Of a DNA stretch of 64,000 bases, positions 33,689 to 42,540 are shown piece by piece. The notes under the pieces were generated by a model that saw nothing but the letters and a program-made list of their open reading frames with translations, ran no database searches and was not told the origin of the DNA. Numbering within the stretch: the first letter of the stretch is position 1; every line of letters starts with the position of its first letter. Origin of the DNA: Casp-actino8 sp032118015 (GTDB lineage: Bacteria; Actinomycetota; Acidimicrobiia; Acidimicrobiales; Ilumatobacteraceae); assembly GCA_032118015.1 (NCBI GenBank), contig JAULYE010000010.1, forward strand, positions 1 to 64,000. The letters run 5' to 3'. The position numbers were made by a program, and so were the translations under genes.

Positions 33689-36600
33689 ATGTTTATTTGG
33701 CTATTGGGGCAAAGAGGTTCTGGGCATAGGTCGATCATCGTGGGAGCGCCTGCGCGATTGCTTGCCGTCGTGCTCTTGGGCGTTGCGCTGATCCAGGTCT
33801 TTGCAAGCGACGAAGTTGCAGGGGATACGCACTGCGATCTCACCGTTGGTGAGATCGTTGACGTGGACAGCCCCGTACTCGACACCATTCAAAAAGCGAT
33901 CGATGCAGCTCAGCCCGGTAACACCGTGTGCATTCCTGCGGGCTCGTATACCGAGAACATCGTCGTCGCAAAGCAGATCACTCTCACAGGAAGCGAAATA
34001 GCGGATGATCCAACGACAATCAATTCTGGATCTGCCGGAATACCGGTCGTCACCGTCTCAGGGACCGGTAGCCCCGAGGGTGGTCGTCTCGAAATCAGTC
34101 ACGTGACAGTCACTGGCGCACTGGGTACGACGAATATTGGCGCTGGAATTCTCGTCAGTTCGCCTTCAGATCAGACGGGGCTGTCGTTCACCTCTGTGAC
34201 TTCGACTGGCAACGAAGGTGCGGGTATTGCCTTCAATGGCACGCCGTCCATATCTGATGTCGTGATGGACGACGTCACTTCATCCCTAAATGGCGAAGCG
34301 GGGATTCGCATCGCGTCTTCAATTTTGTCCTTCAATGGCCTGACCGTGAACAACTCCACCATCTCCTCAAACGGACACAATGGATTCAGCTTCAACCCGA
34401 GTGGATCCAACGTCGTGGGGACGAATTTCACGTTCACGGACAGCACATTTGAACTGAACAACACCAAGGGAGTGGTCAACTCTCATGATTTGTCGTTCTT
34501 CGGCTTCAATGGAAATGCCACACTCGACACAGTCTCTGTCACTACGGCGAGCGGGACTCCTGCGCATGGCGGATATGGAGTTGTCTTCCTCGGCAAGACT
34601 CCCTTCACTGCAGCAGGCAGTATCCGTCTCGAGAACGTCACCGTAAACGGGGCAGTAGGAAAGGGAGCACTCACATTTCAGCGATACACGGACCTTGCGT
34701 CCGTCGTGATGGTTGACGTGGATGTATCGGGAACCGTGGCCCCTTGGGGCCAGGTGATCGTCGATCACACTGGAGTGACTCCTCTCGACCTCGGCACTAC
34801 CACAACGAAGAGCATCGTTCTCTGGAAAAGCGGAGGTGTCGACGCGACCGAAGTCAATCTCCTGACTGCAGCTGGAACCCCGCTCAATCGAAGCTCGCTC
34901 GCCGATGGATTCGATGCCGAAGATCAGATCGGTCACGCTGTTGACTTGGTGGGGCTCGGATTGGTGCGTTGGAAAGAGTCAACCCTCTTCGTCACACCAT
35001 CGAGCTTCGCCGCTCCCTCGTCGACATCAGCCAGTATTCAACGCGCGATCAACATCTCAGTTGCTGGGGACACAGTGAATGTTGAAGCGGGTGTGTACCC
35101 CGAGGGAATGGTGAACCTCGACAAGGAGGGACTGACACTTCGAGGAGCTCAGTGGGGCGTTGACGCATTTACCCGAGGGCCATCTGGGATACCAGACAAC
35201 GAGACGATCCTCAGTAATTCAGGCAGAATTTTCGACTTGAATGCACCGAACATAACTATTGATGGCTTCGTCTTTTCCAATCTCGGCAACAGAGCATTGG
35301 ACAGCTATTCGTACATAGACGGATTGACGATCAAAAACACCATTTTTGTCGTCACAAGTAACAGTTCTGACAGTGGTGCAATTCAATTCGGTGGTGGAAG
35401 TGGAAGCAGTGGGCCGTACACGGCGAATTATTTCACCTTCGAGCGAAATTATCTCACGGGAACAGGAAGCGGCCCTGTGCTCTACCTCGGACATCAGATG
35501 TCCGGTGGAACGATCAAGGGCAATGTGTTCAACAGTCGGAGACTCACGTTCGGTCCATTCGGGCAGCCCGACGGTTGGGTCATCGAAGGCAACACTTTTG
35601 ATGGGAATGTTGCGGGGGTTGCTTCAATAGCCCCCGGTGGAGCTTCCGGTACCTATGTCGGTTATGGGTTCAACGCTCAATTCGGTGATGCAGTATTCCG
35701 AAATAATGTCGTGTCGAAGATGTATCTCGGCATCGGCCAAATCAGCCTCGTTGATGGTCAAATTATTGGCAACACTTTCGAAGACAACTACGCGGGGGCA
35801 TTCCAACTCTGGGGCGGTGAATACGAGTCCCCAGTTTCCCGTGATGTGCTCATCGCCAACAATCTCTTCTCGTACAACGGCACTGACAATACGTCGGATG
35901 ATGCCGGGTTCTTATCGCAGGGATTCCGTCTTCGTCCTGGCTGTGATGTGGCTGAACCGTGCTCCGACCCAACGACCCCAAACGCGGCGTTGATTCAAGT
36001 TTTCCAAAATCGATTCATCGATTTGAATCAAAGCGGTGGCAAGACCCAAGTTTGGGCTGTGCGTAACAATTATCCTGGCGTCGTCGACGCAGAGTTCAAT
36101 TATTGGGGCTCAGATGTTGTGACTGTTCTCGAGTCGAAGGTTGGTAAGGGAAGTTCCGACGCGGGCTCGGGGGCGGGTGACGTGTTCCCATGGATTTCGT
36201 CGTACACACCTGATCCGACCAAGGTAGGTCAGCCAGGATTCTGGCCGATTGATATCCAATCGCGCAGCTTGATCACCGCAGGAGAAGGGGATGAGTCGGT
36301 GAGTGGCGATCCCAGCCTTGGATCGCCGTCGATCTCTTTCGGCTCGGCCCTCGCTGGACCAATCTCGGTGACGTTCTCCTCCATTGTCGCGACACCCGAG
36401 ACAGCCCTTCTCTTCGAAAGCCCTCCGTTCAACATGAGCACCGCTGTGCTTGTCGACATATCGATCGACGGGGATGCCGAGCCTCCCTACAAAATTTGTC
36501 TCGCACGGTCCGACGACTTTGACACGATCTGGCACTTCGAGGATGATGCATGGGTCAACATCACTGACGCAGTTCAGGGCCCCGATGGTTTCCTCTGTGG

Positions 36601-36724
36601 GACTACAGGGACGTTGTCCCCATTCGCAGTAGCGGAGGCTCTGCCTCCGGAACCAGAGGGACCGGGTTCGAGACCGCCATCTTTTGACTTTGAACTTCCT
36701 TTGCTGTTGCCAGACACGCGCTGA
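33689..36724 (+). CDS. Large secreted right-handed beta-helix protein ending in LPDTR
   Basis: The 1011-residue protein has an N-terminal hydrophobic export segment (RLLAVVLLGVALIQVFA) and two parallel beta-helix modules. Each opens with the NosD/pectate-lyase-like start: TIQKAIDAAQPGNTVCIPAG near residue 66 and SIQRAINISVAGDTVNVEAG near residue 450. Many short G/N-rich coils follow, such as IIGNTFEDNYAG. After about residue 900 comes a beta-sandwich-like domain, and the terminus is FELPLLLPDTR with an immediate stop. It is probably a surface carbohydrate-binding or degrading protein; no catalytic residues are identifiable. ATG 33689 is preferred by its ribosome-binding site. Confidence 0.82.
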   Translation: MFIWLLGQRGSGHRSIIVGAPARLLAVVLLGVALIQVFASDEVAGDTHCDLTVGEIVDVDSPVLDTIQKAIDAAQPGNTVCIPAGSYTENIVVAKQITLTGSEIADDPTTINSGSAGIPVVTVSGTGSPEGGRLEISHVTVTGALGTTNIGAGILVSSPSDQTGLSFTSVTSTGNEGAGIAFNGTPSISDVVMDDVTSSLNGEAGIRIASSILSFNGLTVNNSTISSNGHNGFSFNPSGSNVVGTNFTFTDSTFELNNTKGVVNSHDLSFFGFNGNATLDTVSVTTASGTPAHGGYGVVFLGKTPFTAAGSIRLENVTVNGAVGKGALTFQRYTDLASVVMVDVDVSGTVAPWGQVIVDHTGVTPLDLGTTTTKSIVLWKSGGVDATEVNLLTAAGTPLNRSSLADGFDAEDQIGHAVDLVGLGLVRWKESTLFVTPSSFAAPSSTSASIQRAINISVAGDTVNVEAGVYPEGMVNLDKEGLTLRGAQWGVDAFTRGPSGIPDNETILSNSGRIFDLNAPNITIDGFVFSNLGNRALDSYSYIDGLTIKNTIFVVTSNSSDSGAIQFGGGSGSSGPYTANYFTFERNYLTGTGSGPVLYLGHQMSGGTIKGNVFNSRRLTFGPFGQPDGWVIEGNTFDGNVAGVASIAPGGASGTYVGYGFNAQFGDAVFRNNVVSKMYLGIGQISLVDGQIIGNTFEDNYAGAFQLWGGEYESPVSRDVLIANNLFSYNGTDNTSDDAGFLSQGFRLRPGCDVAEPCSDPTTPNAALIQVFQNRFIDLNQSGGKTQVWAVRNNYPGVVDAEFNYWGSDVVTVLESKVGKGSSDAGSGAGDVFPWISSYTPDPTKVGQPGFWPIDIQSRSLITAGEGDESVSGDPSLGSPSISFGSALAGPISVTFSSIVATPETALLFESPPFNMSTAVLVDISIDGDAEPPYKICLARSDDFDTIWHFEDDAWVNITDAVQGPDGFLCGTTGTLSPFAVAEALPPEPEGPGSRPPSFDFELPLLLPDTR

Positions 36725-37107
36725 GAGTTCATCGCTGACGGTGGCATCGGTTGTGCCGGCGTGTGAATGGCCCTCGACCACGTCGTCAGAGAACCGAGCA
36801 GAGACACATTGCGCTTGAAGATCGAGCAGCTGTTTCACGGTCATGATGCCGTTTCCGGGTTCGAGGAGGAAACGGTCGATCAGCCGTCCTCGTGGAGTGA
36901 AACCCAGCATGATTTGATCCGGGTCACGTCGACTATCGGTGTATTCCTGAGAATGCTTATATGGGGATGCCTATATGGTGTGAAGCGGGCCTAGGGTTTC
37001 CGGACCATTGTCAGAGTTCCTGTGATGTCTCCAGCCGGAATCGAGCGCGTTTCCTGCCCGAATCGGGCCAGCTCTCTTGCCGGAAGCACGTTGGCAGGAA
37101 CTTCCAC
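36725..37107. other. Intergenic region upstream of the catabolic operon
   Basis: No confident gene lies here. A 75-codon plus-strand frame (36767-36994) has no ribosome-binding site. A minus-strand stretch around 36750-36910 has coding-like character (GFTPRGRLIDRFLLEPG) but runs on antisense into the beta-helix gene, so at most it is a gene remnant. A 14-bp near-perfect direct repeat (ATGCTTATATGGGG / ATGCCTATATGGTG) lies at 36953-36980. Confidence 0.5.
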
Positions 37108-37136
37108 TTGACAAACCGATACCTAACCGATTAATG
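37108..37136 (+). promoter_or_regulatory. Promoter of the molybdenum-hydroxylase catabolic operon
   Basis: TTGACA (37108-37113), a 17-bp spacer and TTAATG (37131-37136) form a near-consensus sigma-70 promoter about 48 bp upstream of the GTG start of the first operon gene. AGGAGGGG (37171-37178) provides the ribosome-binding site. Confidence 0.7.
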
Positions 37137-37154
37137 ATTAAGTCCTTAGCGGTT
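37125..37154 (+). promoter_or_regulatory. Candidate operator overlapping the -10 box
   Basis: Arms AACCGATTA (37125-37133) and TTAGCGGTT (37146-37154) form an imperfect inverted repeat (7 of 9), and a smaller TTAAT/ATTAA palindrome sits inside it. The position over the -10 box and start site suits repression. The MarR protein encoded in the operon at 50298 is the natural candidate binder, by inference. Confidence 0.45.
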
Positions 37155-37183
37155 TCGGCCGATGTCACATCAGGAGGGGTTCC

Positions 37184-37660
37184 GTGGCCAGGTTCACCAA
37201 AGAGCAGTTCGAGCTCCACACGCAGCGATTGAGCGAAAAGCCCATGGATTGGGGCACGTTTCGCAAACAGGGCGAGTACAAGCGGGAATACGACCGCCCG
37301 CACGTGCGAATGGTCGGTGGCAGTGTCACCCAAGTTCATAACGAAGAGGGATGTGTCCCGGCCGAGGGATTCACCCTGTCGCTGATGATGATGCCGCCGG
37401 GAAGCGTCGCCCCGGCTCACGCTCATGAGGTGGAAGAGGTGTTCTTTTGCCTTCAGGGTCAACTGGTCGCGTTCTGGGAGGACGAGGACGGCACTGTGCT
37501 CGAAACCACGCTCTACCCGAACGACCTCAATCACAGCCCTCCGGGGATCCTTCATGGTCTGCGCAACGATTCGCAGGCTGATGCCTTGGTCCAGGTGATC
37601 ATCGGGACGGGTCGGCCACTGCCACCCACCTATATCGATCCCAAACTGGCCAACCTCTGA
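37184..37660 (+). CDS. Cupin-domain protein
   Basis: The 158-residue protein has a single cupin barrel. Motif 1 is APAHAHEVEEVFFCLQGQLV (metal His, His, Glu) and motif 2 is NDLNHSPPGILHGLRN with the distal His. It may act as an isomerase, lyase or dioxygenase, or as a binding protein; the substrate is unknown. It is the first gene of the operon, starting at GTG 37184 behind AGGAGGGG. The next gene starts 17 bp after its stop. The two-histidine-plus-glutamate metal site is intact. Confidence 0.8.
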   Translation: MARFTKEQFELHTQRLSEKPMDWGTFRKQGEYKREYDRPHVRMVGGSVTQVHNEEGCVPAEGFTLSLMMMPPGSVAPAHAHEVEEVFFCLQGQLVAFWEDEDGTVLETTLYPNDLNHSPPGILHGLRNDSQADALVQVIIGTGRPLPPTYIDPKLANL

Positions 37661-37677
37661 GACCGGTCCGTCGTCCG

Positions 37678-38427
37678 TTGTATCTGTCCGACTTCTCATC
37701 CAATGGGATCGCCCAGCGCGTGCGTGCCGGGTCGGTGGGTGTGATCGTGCCTCTCGGTGCCACCGAACAGCATGGCCCACACCTGCCGCTCGACGTCGAT
37801 TCGACCATCGCCGTCGCCGTGGCATCGGCGGTCGCAGAACGACTCGGCGCGGCGGGTCATGACTGCATGGTTGCGCCCGTTCTGCCCTTTGGTGACAGCG
37901 CACATCACGAGTCATTCGCCGGCTCTGTGTCCTTGCGGCGACAAGTTGTCGCCGATGTGTTGCACGACCTGTGTGAGTCCTTCTTGCGGACGCCATTCGC
38001 GTGGGTGGCTCTGATCACCGGACATGCAGGCAATTGCTGGGCAATGCGCGACGTCGCTTCTCGACACGCCAATGGCCGGGTCATCTCTGTGGACGACTGG
38101 CCAGCAATGCGGTCAGCCATCCATGATGTCGCTCGTACCGATCTCGGACTCGATCCTGAATACGTGGGCACACATGCCGGACATTTCGAGACCAGCATCA
38201 TGTTGCACCTGCGACCCGAGTCCGTGGACATGACAGTGGCTGAGGCTGGTGCGATTGGAGATCCGAATGTTCTCGGAACCCGATTGCGTGACGAAGGGAT
38301 GCGTACGGTGTCGCCCAACGGGGTCATCGGTGACCCCACCGAGGCGACAGAGGAAGCCGGAAAGAAGTACCTCGAAGCTTTGATCGGTTACAACACCGCA
38401 ACGATCCGCATGTGGCTCACATCATGA
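37678..38427 (+). CDS. Creatininase family amidohydrolase-like protein
   Basis: The 249-residue protein carries the creatininase-fold metal ligands: GATEQHGPHLPLDVDS (Glu, His, Asp), DSAHHESFAG, TGHAGN in place of the usual NGHGGN, and a late Glu in THAGHFETSI. The family includes creatinine and formamide hydrolases and MftE-like peptidases, so the substrate here is open, likely an amide or cyclic amide. It appears to start at TTG 37678, as no ATG or GTG lies suitably upstream. Its stop overlaps the permease ATG by 4 bp (ATGA), showing translational coupling. Confidence 0.82.
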   Translation: MYLSDFSSNGIAQRVRAGSVGVIVPLGATEQHGPHLPLDVDSTIAVAVASAVAERLGAAGHDCMVAPVLPFGDSAHHESFAGSVSLRRQVVADVLHDLCESFLRTPFAWVALITGHAGNCWAMRDVASRHANGRVISVDDWPAMRSAIHDVARTDLGLDPEYVGTHAGHFETSIMLHLRPESVDMTVAEAGAIGDPNVLGTRLRDEGMRTVSPNGVIGDPTEATEEAGKKYLEALIGYNTATIRMWLTS

Positions 38428-39425
38428 AGCGATTGGGCGCGCTGAACGTGGGCAAGCTACTCGAAGCGAGTTTCGCGCCGGTGGTCATCGTTGTGTTGAC
38501 CATCTATATGTGGCTCACGAGTCCGGTCTTCATGACCTCTGTCAACATCACCAACATTTTGTTGCAGGTGTCGATCCTGGCCATCGTCTCGTTCGGCATG
38601 ACGTTCGTGATCATTGCCGGTCAACTCGATCTGTCTCAGGGGTCTGCCAATGCCCTCATCGGAGTCATCGCCGCGGACGTGATGGTTCGATCGGACAACA
38701 TCTTCGTTGGCATCTTGGTTGGCATCGCACTCGGTGTCGGTGTCGGACTCTTCAACGGATACGTCACGGCGTATCTGAAGGTGCCCTCGTTCATCACGAC
38801 TCTGGGTGTGCTGGTCATGGCCCGCGGTCTCGCTCGCGAGGTCACGGCTGGAAACACAGTGGGTGGACTGCAGGAGTCCTTCACCGACTTCATGTCGAAG
38901 GAATTGCTCGGCCTCGGGATGCCGGTTCTCATCGCCGTGGTGTGGGGTGTCGTGATGCACGTCTTGCTCAGTCGCACTCAATTCGGGCTCCACGTGTTCA
39001 GTGTCGGTGGTAATCCGGAGGCCTCTCACCGCGCAGGAATCAACGTCAAGCGGGTTCTGCTCGCAGTATTCGTCGTCAGCGGAATCTCGATTGCAGTGTC
39101 GGGTCTCACGCTCCTCGGTCGAGTGCGCGCCGGTCAGCCAAATGCATCCACCCTTCTCGAACTGTACGCCGTCGCCGCTGTGATCCTTGGTGGGACACGA
39201 CTCACCGGTGGCAAGGGATCGATCCCACGCACAGCAGCAGGTGTGCTTCTCATCGGTCTCATCCAGAACTCCTTGAATCTGAAGAACGTCTCGTCGAATT
39301 ACCAGCAGGTGGTTCTCGGCTTGGTGTTCATTCTCGCCATGACGACTGAGTCATTCGGTAATCAGGTTCGAGAAATCGCCCGCCGTCTTCGCAATTGGAG
39401 ATCCGGCGGACAACCAGTGTCGTAA
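38424..39425 (+). CDS. ABC transporter permease, RbsC-like (CUT2 family)
   Basis: The 333-residue membrane protein has 8-10 hydrophobic segments. The CUT2 permease patterns are SFGMTFVIIAGQLDLSQGS, FNGYVTAYLKVPSFITTLGV, FSVGGNPEASHRAGINVKRV and AVILGGTRLTGGKGSI. It forms the membrane channel of an importer for a sugar, polyol or similar small molecule, together with the binding lipoprotein (39473) and the distant ATPase (49544). Only one permease gene is present, so a homodimer is expected. ATGA overlap links it to the creatininase-like gene. Confidence 0.92.
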   Translation: MKRLGALNVGKLLEASFAPVVIVVLTIYMWLTSPVFMTSVNITNILLQVSILAIVSFGMTFVIIAGQLDLSQGSANALIGVIAADVMVRSDNIFVGILVGIALGVGVGLFNGYVTAYLKVPSFITTLGVLVMARGLAREVTAGNTVGGLQESFTDFMSKELLGLGMPVLIAVVWGVVMHVLLSRTQFGLHVFSVGGNPEASHRAGINVKRVLLAVFVVSGISIAVSGLTLLGRVRAGQPNASTLLELYAVAAVILGGTRLTGGKGSIPRTAAGVLLIGLIQNSLNLKNVSSNYQQVVLGLVFILAMTTESFGNQVREIARRLRNWRSGGQPVS

Positions 39426-39441
39426 GAAGATTTCTCTTACG
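39421..39441 (+). promoter_or_regulatory. Hairpin at the permease stop codon
   Basis: A perfect 7-bp inverted repeat (CGTAAGA / TCTTACG, 7-base loop) overlaps the permease TAA and lies 31 bp before the binding-protein ATG. It may stabilise or attenuate mRNA so that the binding protein is expressed at a different level. This is a common design, inferred here. Confidence 0.45.
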
Positions 39442-39472
39442 GCAGCACCACACACACCTTGACAACGGGGGA

Positions 39473-40495
39473 ATGATGAAAACACGCAAATTGGGTATCG
39501 CGGCTGCGGCCGCGGCCATGCTCTTCGGAGTGACCGCATGTGGAAGTGATGACGGCTCGACGTCGTCTGACGCTTCGAGTGCGCCCACCGAAGAGACAAG
39601 TGGCGACTGTGCCGAGACGTACCAGGTTGGCTGGGCCAACCTCGACGCCGGCATTTTGTACTACCGGGATCTCGAGGCGGGACTCCAGGAATTCGCTGAC
39701 GCGAACTGCTGGGAACTCGTCGCTACCGACGCTGCATACGACATCCCGAAGCAAATTGCCCAGATCGAAGACATGATCGTCAAGGGCGTCGATCTCATCA
39801 TCGCCGCTCCTGGTGATCGTGACGCTCTGGTGGCCGTGTACGAAAAGGCCAATGAAGCGGGTGTTCCGATGCTGTCGACGGGCAACAACCTGGCCGATGG
39901 CAACGAGGCTCTCGAAATCGGTTTCGTCGGCACCGACTGGGAGGTCGAAGGCGTTCGCCAGACGGAATGGATGGTTTCCAAGCTCTCCGATGGTGACAAA
40001 GTCGCTCGAATCGGTGGCGTGGGTGCCACTCAGTACGTCCAGAAGCGCAAGGCTGGCTTCGAGGCGGTCATGGCCGAGAATCCGGGCATCGAAGTCGTGT
40101 TCAATCAGGACGCGAACGGCTTCAACCAGGAAGAGGGACTGCGTCTTGCACAGGATGCGCTCACAGCAAATCCCGATCTGAAGGCCATTTGGGCCGACAG
40201 TGACGCCCTCGCACTCGGCGCAGTCCAGGCTCTCAATGAGCGTGGCCTCAGCCAGGCGGACGTTCTCGTACTGGGTAGCGACGGCGAGCCGATCGCTTTC
40301 GATCAGATTCGCTCTGGCGAAGGCGTCGACTACACCATTGCCCTTCGTGGATTGCAGTGGGGTCGTCTCACCGCAGAGGTCGCGCATGCGTACCTGACCA
40401 CGGGTGCCACGGGATACGAGTACTTCATTCAGGCACCGACCGAGGGTGTCAGCGCTGACAACATCGCCGACCGCACCAACGAGGACCTTCGCTGA
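39473..40495 (+). CDS. ABC transporter substrate-binding lipoprotein (periplasmic-binding-protein family 4)
   Basis: The 340-residue protein starts MMKTRKLGIAAAAAAMLFGV with lipobox GVTAC, an acidic Ser/Thr linker, and a two-lobe RbsB-like domain. Its motifs are YQVGWANLDAGILYYRDLEA, IAQIEDMIVKGVDLIIAAPG, IWADSDALALGAVQALNERG and VLGSDGEPIAFDQIRSGEG. It captures the operon's substrate outside the membrane. The ligand cannot be deduced. ATG 39473 or 39476 are both possible, and GGGGGAATG supplies the ribosome-binding site. A hairpin separates it from the permease. Confidence 0.93.
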   Translation: MMKTRKLGIAAAAAAMLFGVTACGSDDGSTSSDASSAPTEETSGDCAETYQVGWANLDAGILYYRDLEAGLQEFADANCWELVATDAAYDIPKQIAQIEDMIVKGVDLIIAAPGDRDALVAVYEKANEAGVPMLSTGNNLADGNEALEIGFVGTDWEVEGVRQTEWMVSKLSDGDKVARIGGVGATQYVQKRKAGFEAVMAENPGIEVVFNQDANGFNQEEGLRLAQDALTANPDLKAIWADSDALALGAVQALNERGLSQADVLVLGSDGEPIAFDQIRSGEGVDYTIALRGLQWGRLTAEVAHAYLTTGATGYEYFIQAPTEGVSADNIADRTNEDLR

Positions 40496-40513
40496 GAAGG
40501 ATGTGAGCTGAAC

Positions 40514-42133
40514 GTGTCTGGGAACAAGTACCAAAACACCGATGTGTTGATCATTGGTGCCGGGGCGTCGGGCGGCGTTGTCGCCCGACGCCTCTCCCAG
40601 GCAGGTCTCAGCGTGCGCATCCTCGAGCAAGGGCAGTGGCCCGACCGTGGAGCGTTCCGCGGCGCCGAGGATGACTGGGAACTCACATATCGCAAGCAAT
40701 GGTCTGCCGATCCGTGTATTCGTCAGCGACCAGAGGACTATCCGATCAACTCCGACGATGCCGACATCACACCGCTGATGTTCAACGGTGTCGGAGGCGG
40801 AACAATCATCTACAACGGCACGTGGCCGCGAATGCTGCCGTCGGATTTCCGAACGCGGTCTCTCGACGGCGTCGGCGACGATTGGCCTGTCACATACGAC
40901 GAACTCAAACCGTTCTACGACCGGACCGATGCCGATTTCGGCGTGTCCGGTCTTGGGGGAGATCCGTTCTTCCCCGACGACATCGACTATCCGTTGCCGC
41001 CGCTGCCGCTGGGCAAGGCGGGCCGCAAGGTTGCAGAGGGTCACAACCAGCTCGGATGGCACTGGTGGTTGGAGCCCAATGCCATCCTTTCACGGGCCTA
41101 CAACGGACGCCGGCCGTGCGTGCAGCGAGGAACATGCACCTCTGGATGCGGAGAAGGCGCGAAAGCATCCACCGATCTCACTCACTTTCCGCAGGCCATC
41201 GACGATGGAGCCGAACTCGTCACCGGCGCACGAGTCGTGCGCATCGAACACGACGCCAAGGGCCTCGCTACTGGCGCAACGTATCTCACATCCGATGGAG
41301 CGGAGCATTTCGCTGGCGCGAGCATTGTGATCCTTGCAGCCAACGCGATCGGCACGCCACGACTGTTACTCATGTCCGCATCGAACGCGTTTCCTGATGG
41401 GCTGGCCAATCGGTCGGGCCTCGTCGGCAAGCGACTGATGATGCACACGTTCTCTGTCGTGACTGGATACTTCGAGGAATCCCTCGGAACGTGGCAGGGT
41501 CACTTTGGAGCGAGCATCACCTCCTATGAGTTCTACGAAACCGACCCCAAGCGCGGGTTCGCCCGTGGAGCGAAGTGGGCGTTGTCGCCTGTGGGTGGTC
41601 CGCTCGGGCACGTGTTGCCCCAACGTGCGGGTCAAGCAGTGTGGGGTCCTGCCCATCACGTCGACATGCTCGAGCGGTTCGGAAGAGGGGCTTCATGGGC
41701 GATCTTCGGAGAGGACCTTCCCGAAGAGACCAACTTCGTGTCCCTCGATCCGTCGCTCACTGACAGCAGCGGTCTGCCTGCGCCCAAGGTGACCTACACA
41801 TTGGCAAAGAACTCGATCGACCTCACACACTTCCACGTCGACCGTGCAGTCGAATCAATGGAAGCAGCGGGCGCACGCGCCGTCACCAGCGACGTACTTC
41901 TGCCACATTCGGGATGGCACTTGATGGGCACAGCTCGTATGGGCGACGATCCCAAGACGTCGGTGGTCAACCGTTGGTCGCAGAGCCACGACGTCGCCAA
42001 TCTGTTCATTGTCGACGCCAGCCAGTTCGTGACCTCGAGTGGTGTCAACCCGACGAGCACCATTGCCGCCCTCGCATTGCGCGCTGCTGATCACATCGTG
42101 TCCTCTCGATCAGAGATCCAGGTGCCGGCATGA
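40514..42133 (+). CDS. GMC family FAD-dependent oxidoreductase
   Basis: The 539-residue flavoprotein begins with the dinucleotide fold DVLIIGAGASGGVVARRLSQ. It has the GMC signatures NGVGGGTIIYNGTWPRM and CTSGCGEGAKASTD, and the C-terminal catalytic region HSGWHLMGTARMGDD and VNPTSTIAALALR. These enzymes oxidise alcohols, sugars or aldonic acids and pass electrons to a partner. The closest functional relatives are gluconate/sorbitol dehydrogenase large subunits, consistent with the small-subunit gene that overlaps its stop. There is no Tat or Sec signal, so it is probably cytoplasmic or exported only with a partner. It starts at GTG 40514. Confidence 0.9.
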   Translation: MSGNKYQNTDVLIIGAGASGGVVARRLSQAGLSVRILEQGQWPDRGAFRGAEDDWELTYRKQWSADPCIRQRPEDYPINSDDADITPLMFNGVGGGTIIYNGTWPRMLPSDFRTRSLDGVGDDWPVTYDELKPFYDRTDADFGVSGLGGDPFFPDDIDYPLPPLPLGKAGRKVAEGHNQLGWHWWLEPNAILSRAYNGRRPCVQRGTCTSGCGEGAKASTDLTHFPQAIDDGAELVTGARVVRIEHDAKGLATGATYLTSDGAEHFAGASIVILAANAIGTPRLLLMSASNAFPDGLANRSGLVGKRLMMHTFSVVTGYFEESLGTWQGHFGASITSYEFYETDPKRGFARGAKWALSPVGGPLGHVLPQRAGQAVWGPAHHVDMLERFGRGASWAIFGEDLPEETNFVSLDPSLTDSSGLPAPKVTYTLAKNSIDLTHFHVDRAVESMEAAGARAVTSDVLLPHSGWHLMGTARMGDDPKTSVVNRWSQSHDVANLFIVDASQFVTSSGVNPTSTIAALALRAADHIVSSRSEIQVPA

Positions 42134-42540
42134 GTTCTGCACTGATGTCTCGCCTTCTCGATATTGCAGAGCGTCTCGTTCCGACCACCGACACGATGGT
42201 CGGAGCCGGAAGTGTTCCTGAGGCGGAGAAGTTCATCAAGCGTGCGCTCGAGTCGCGTCCCGATCTCGGCGACGGTCTCGAGGACGCAGTCGGTGAGTGC
42301 ACCGACCAGGTGATCGATGCTGCGGTGCGTGGCGAGTCCATCGATTCACAGGCCTTCGAACAGGTCGCAACATTGGTGATCGGCGCTTACTACATGAATC
42401 CCGTCGCCCGACGCCAGATCGGATATCCGGGTCAGCTCGCTCTCGAGTACGACCCGATGGAGTACGTCACGTGGGTCGACGAAGGCCTACTTGACCAGGT
42501 GATGAGCCGGGGCCCCCGGTTTCGAGAGGTGACTCAATGA
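42130..42540 (+). CDS. Gluconate 2-dehydrogenase subunit 3-like protein
   Basis: The 136-residue, mostly helical protein (LLDIAERLVPTTDTMVGAGS, VIGAYYMNPVARRQIGYPGQ) resembles the small (gamma-like) subunit of gluconate 2-dehydrogenase-type complexes that accompany GMC flavoproteins. Its ATG overlaps the GMC stop by 4 bp (ATGA), and its own stop overlaps the next ATG likewise. The Tat signal usual for periplasmic versions is missing. Assignment rests on context and helical pattern. Confidence 0.7.
   Translation: MSSALMSRLLDIAERLVPTTDTMVGAGSVPEAEKFIKRALESRPDLGDGLEDAVGECTDQVIDAAVRGESIDSQAFEQVATLVIGAYYMNPVARRQIGYPGQLALEYDPMEYVTWVDEGLLDQVMSRGPRFREVTQ

Noticed and set aside
36110..36910. 266-codon minus-strand frame with coding-like first 50 codons
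   Set aside because: Most of it is antisense to the beta-helix gene and no family is recognisable; at most a remnant near 36750-36910.
39437..41062. 541-codon minus-strand frame
   Set aside because: It lies antisense to the substrate-binding protein and GMC genes, with no recognisable domain or ribosome-binding site.
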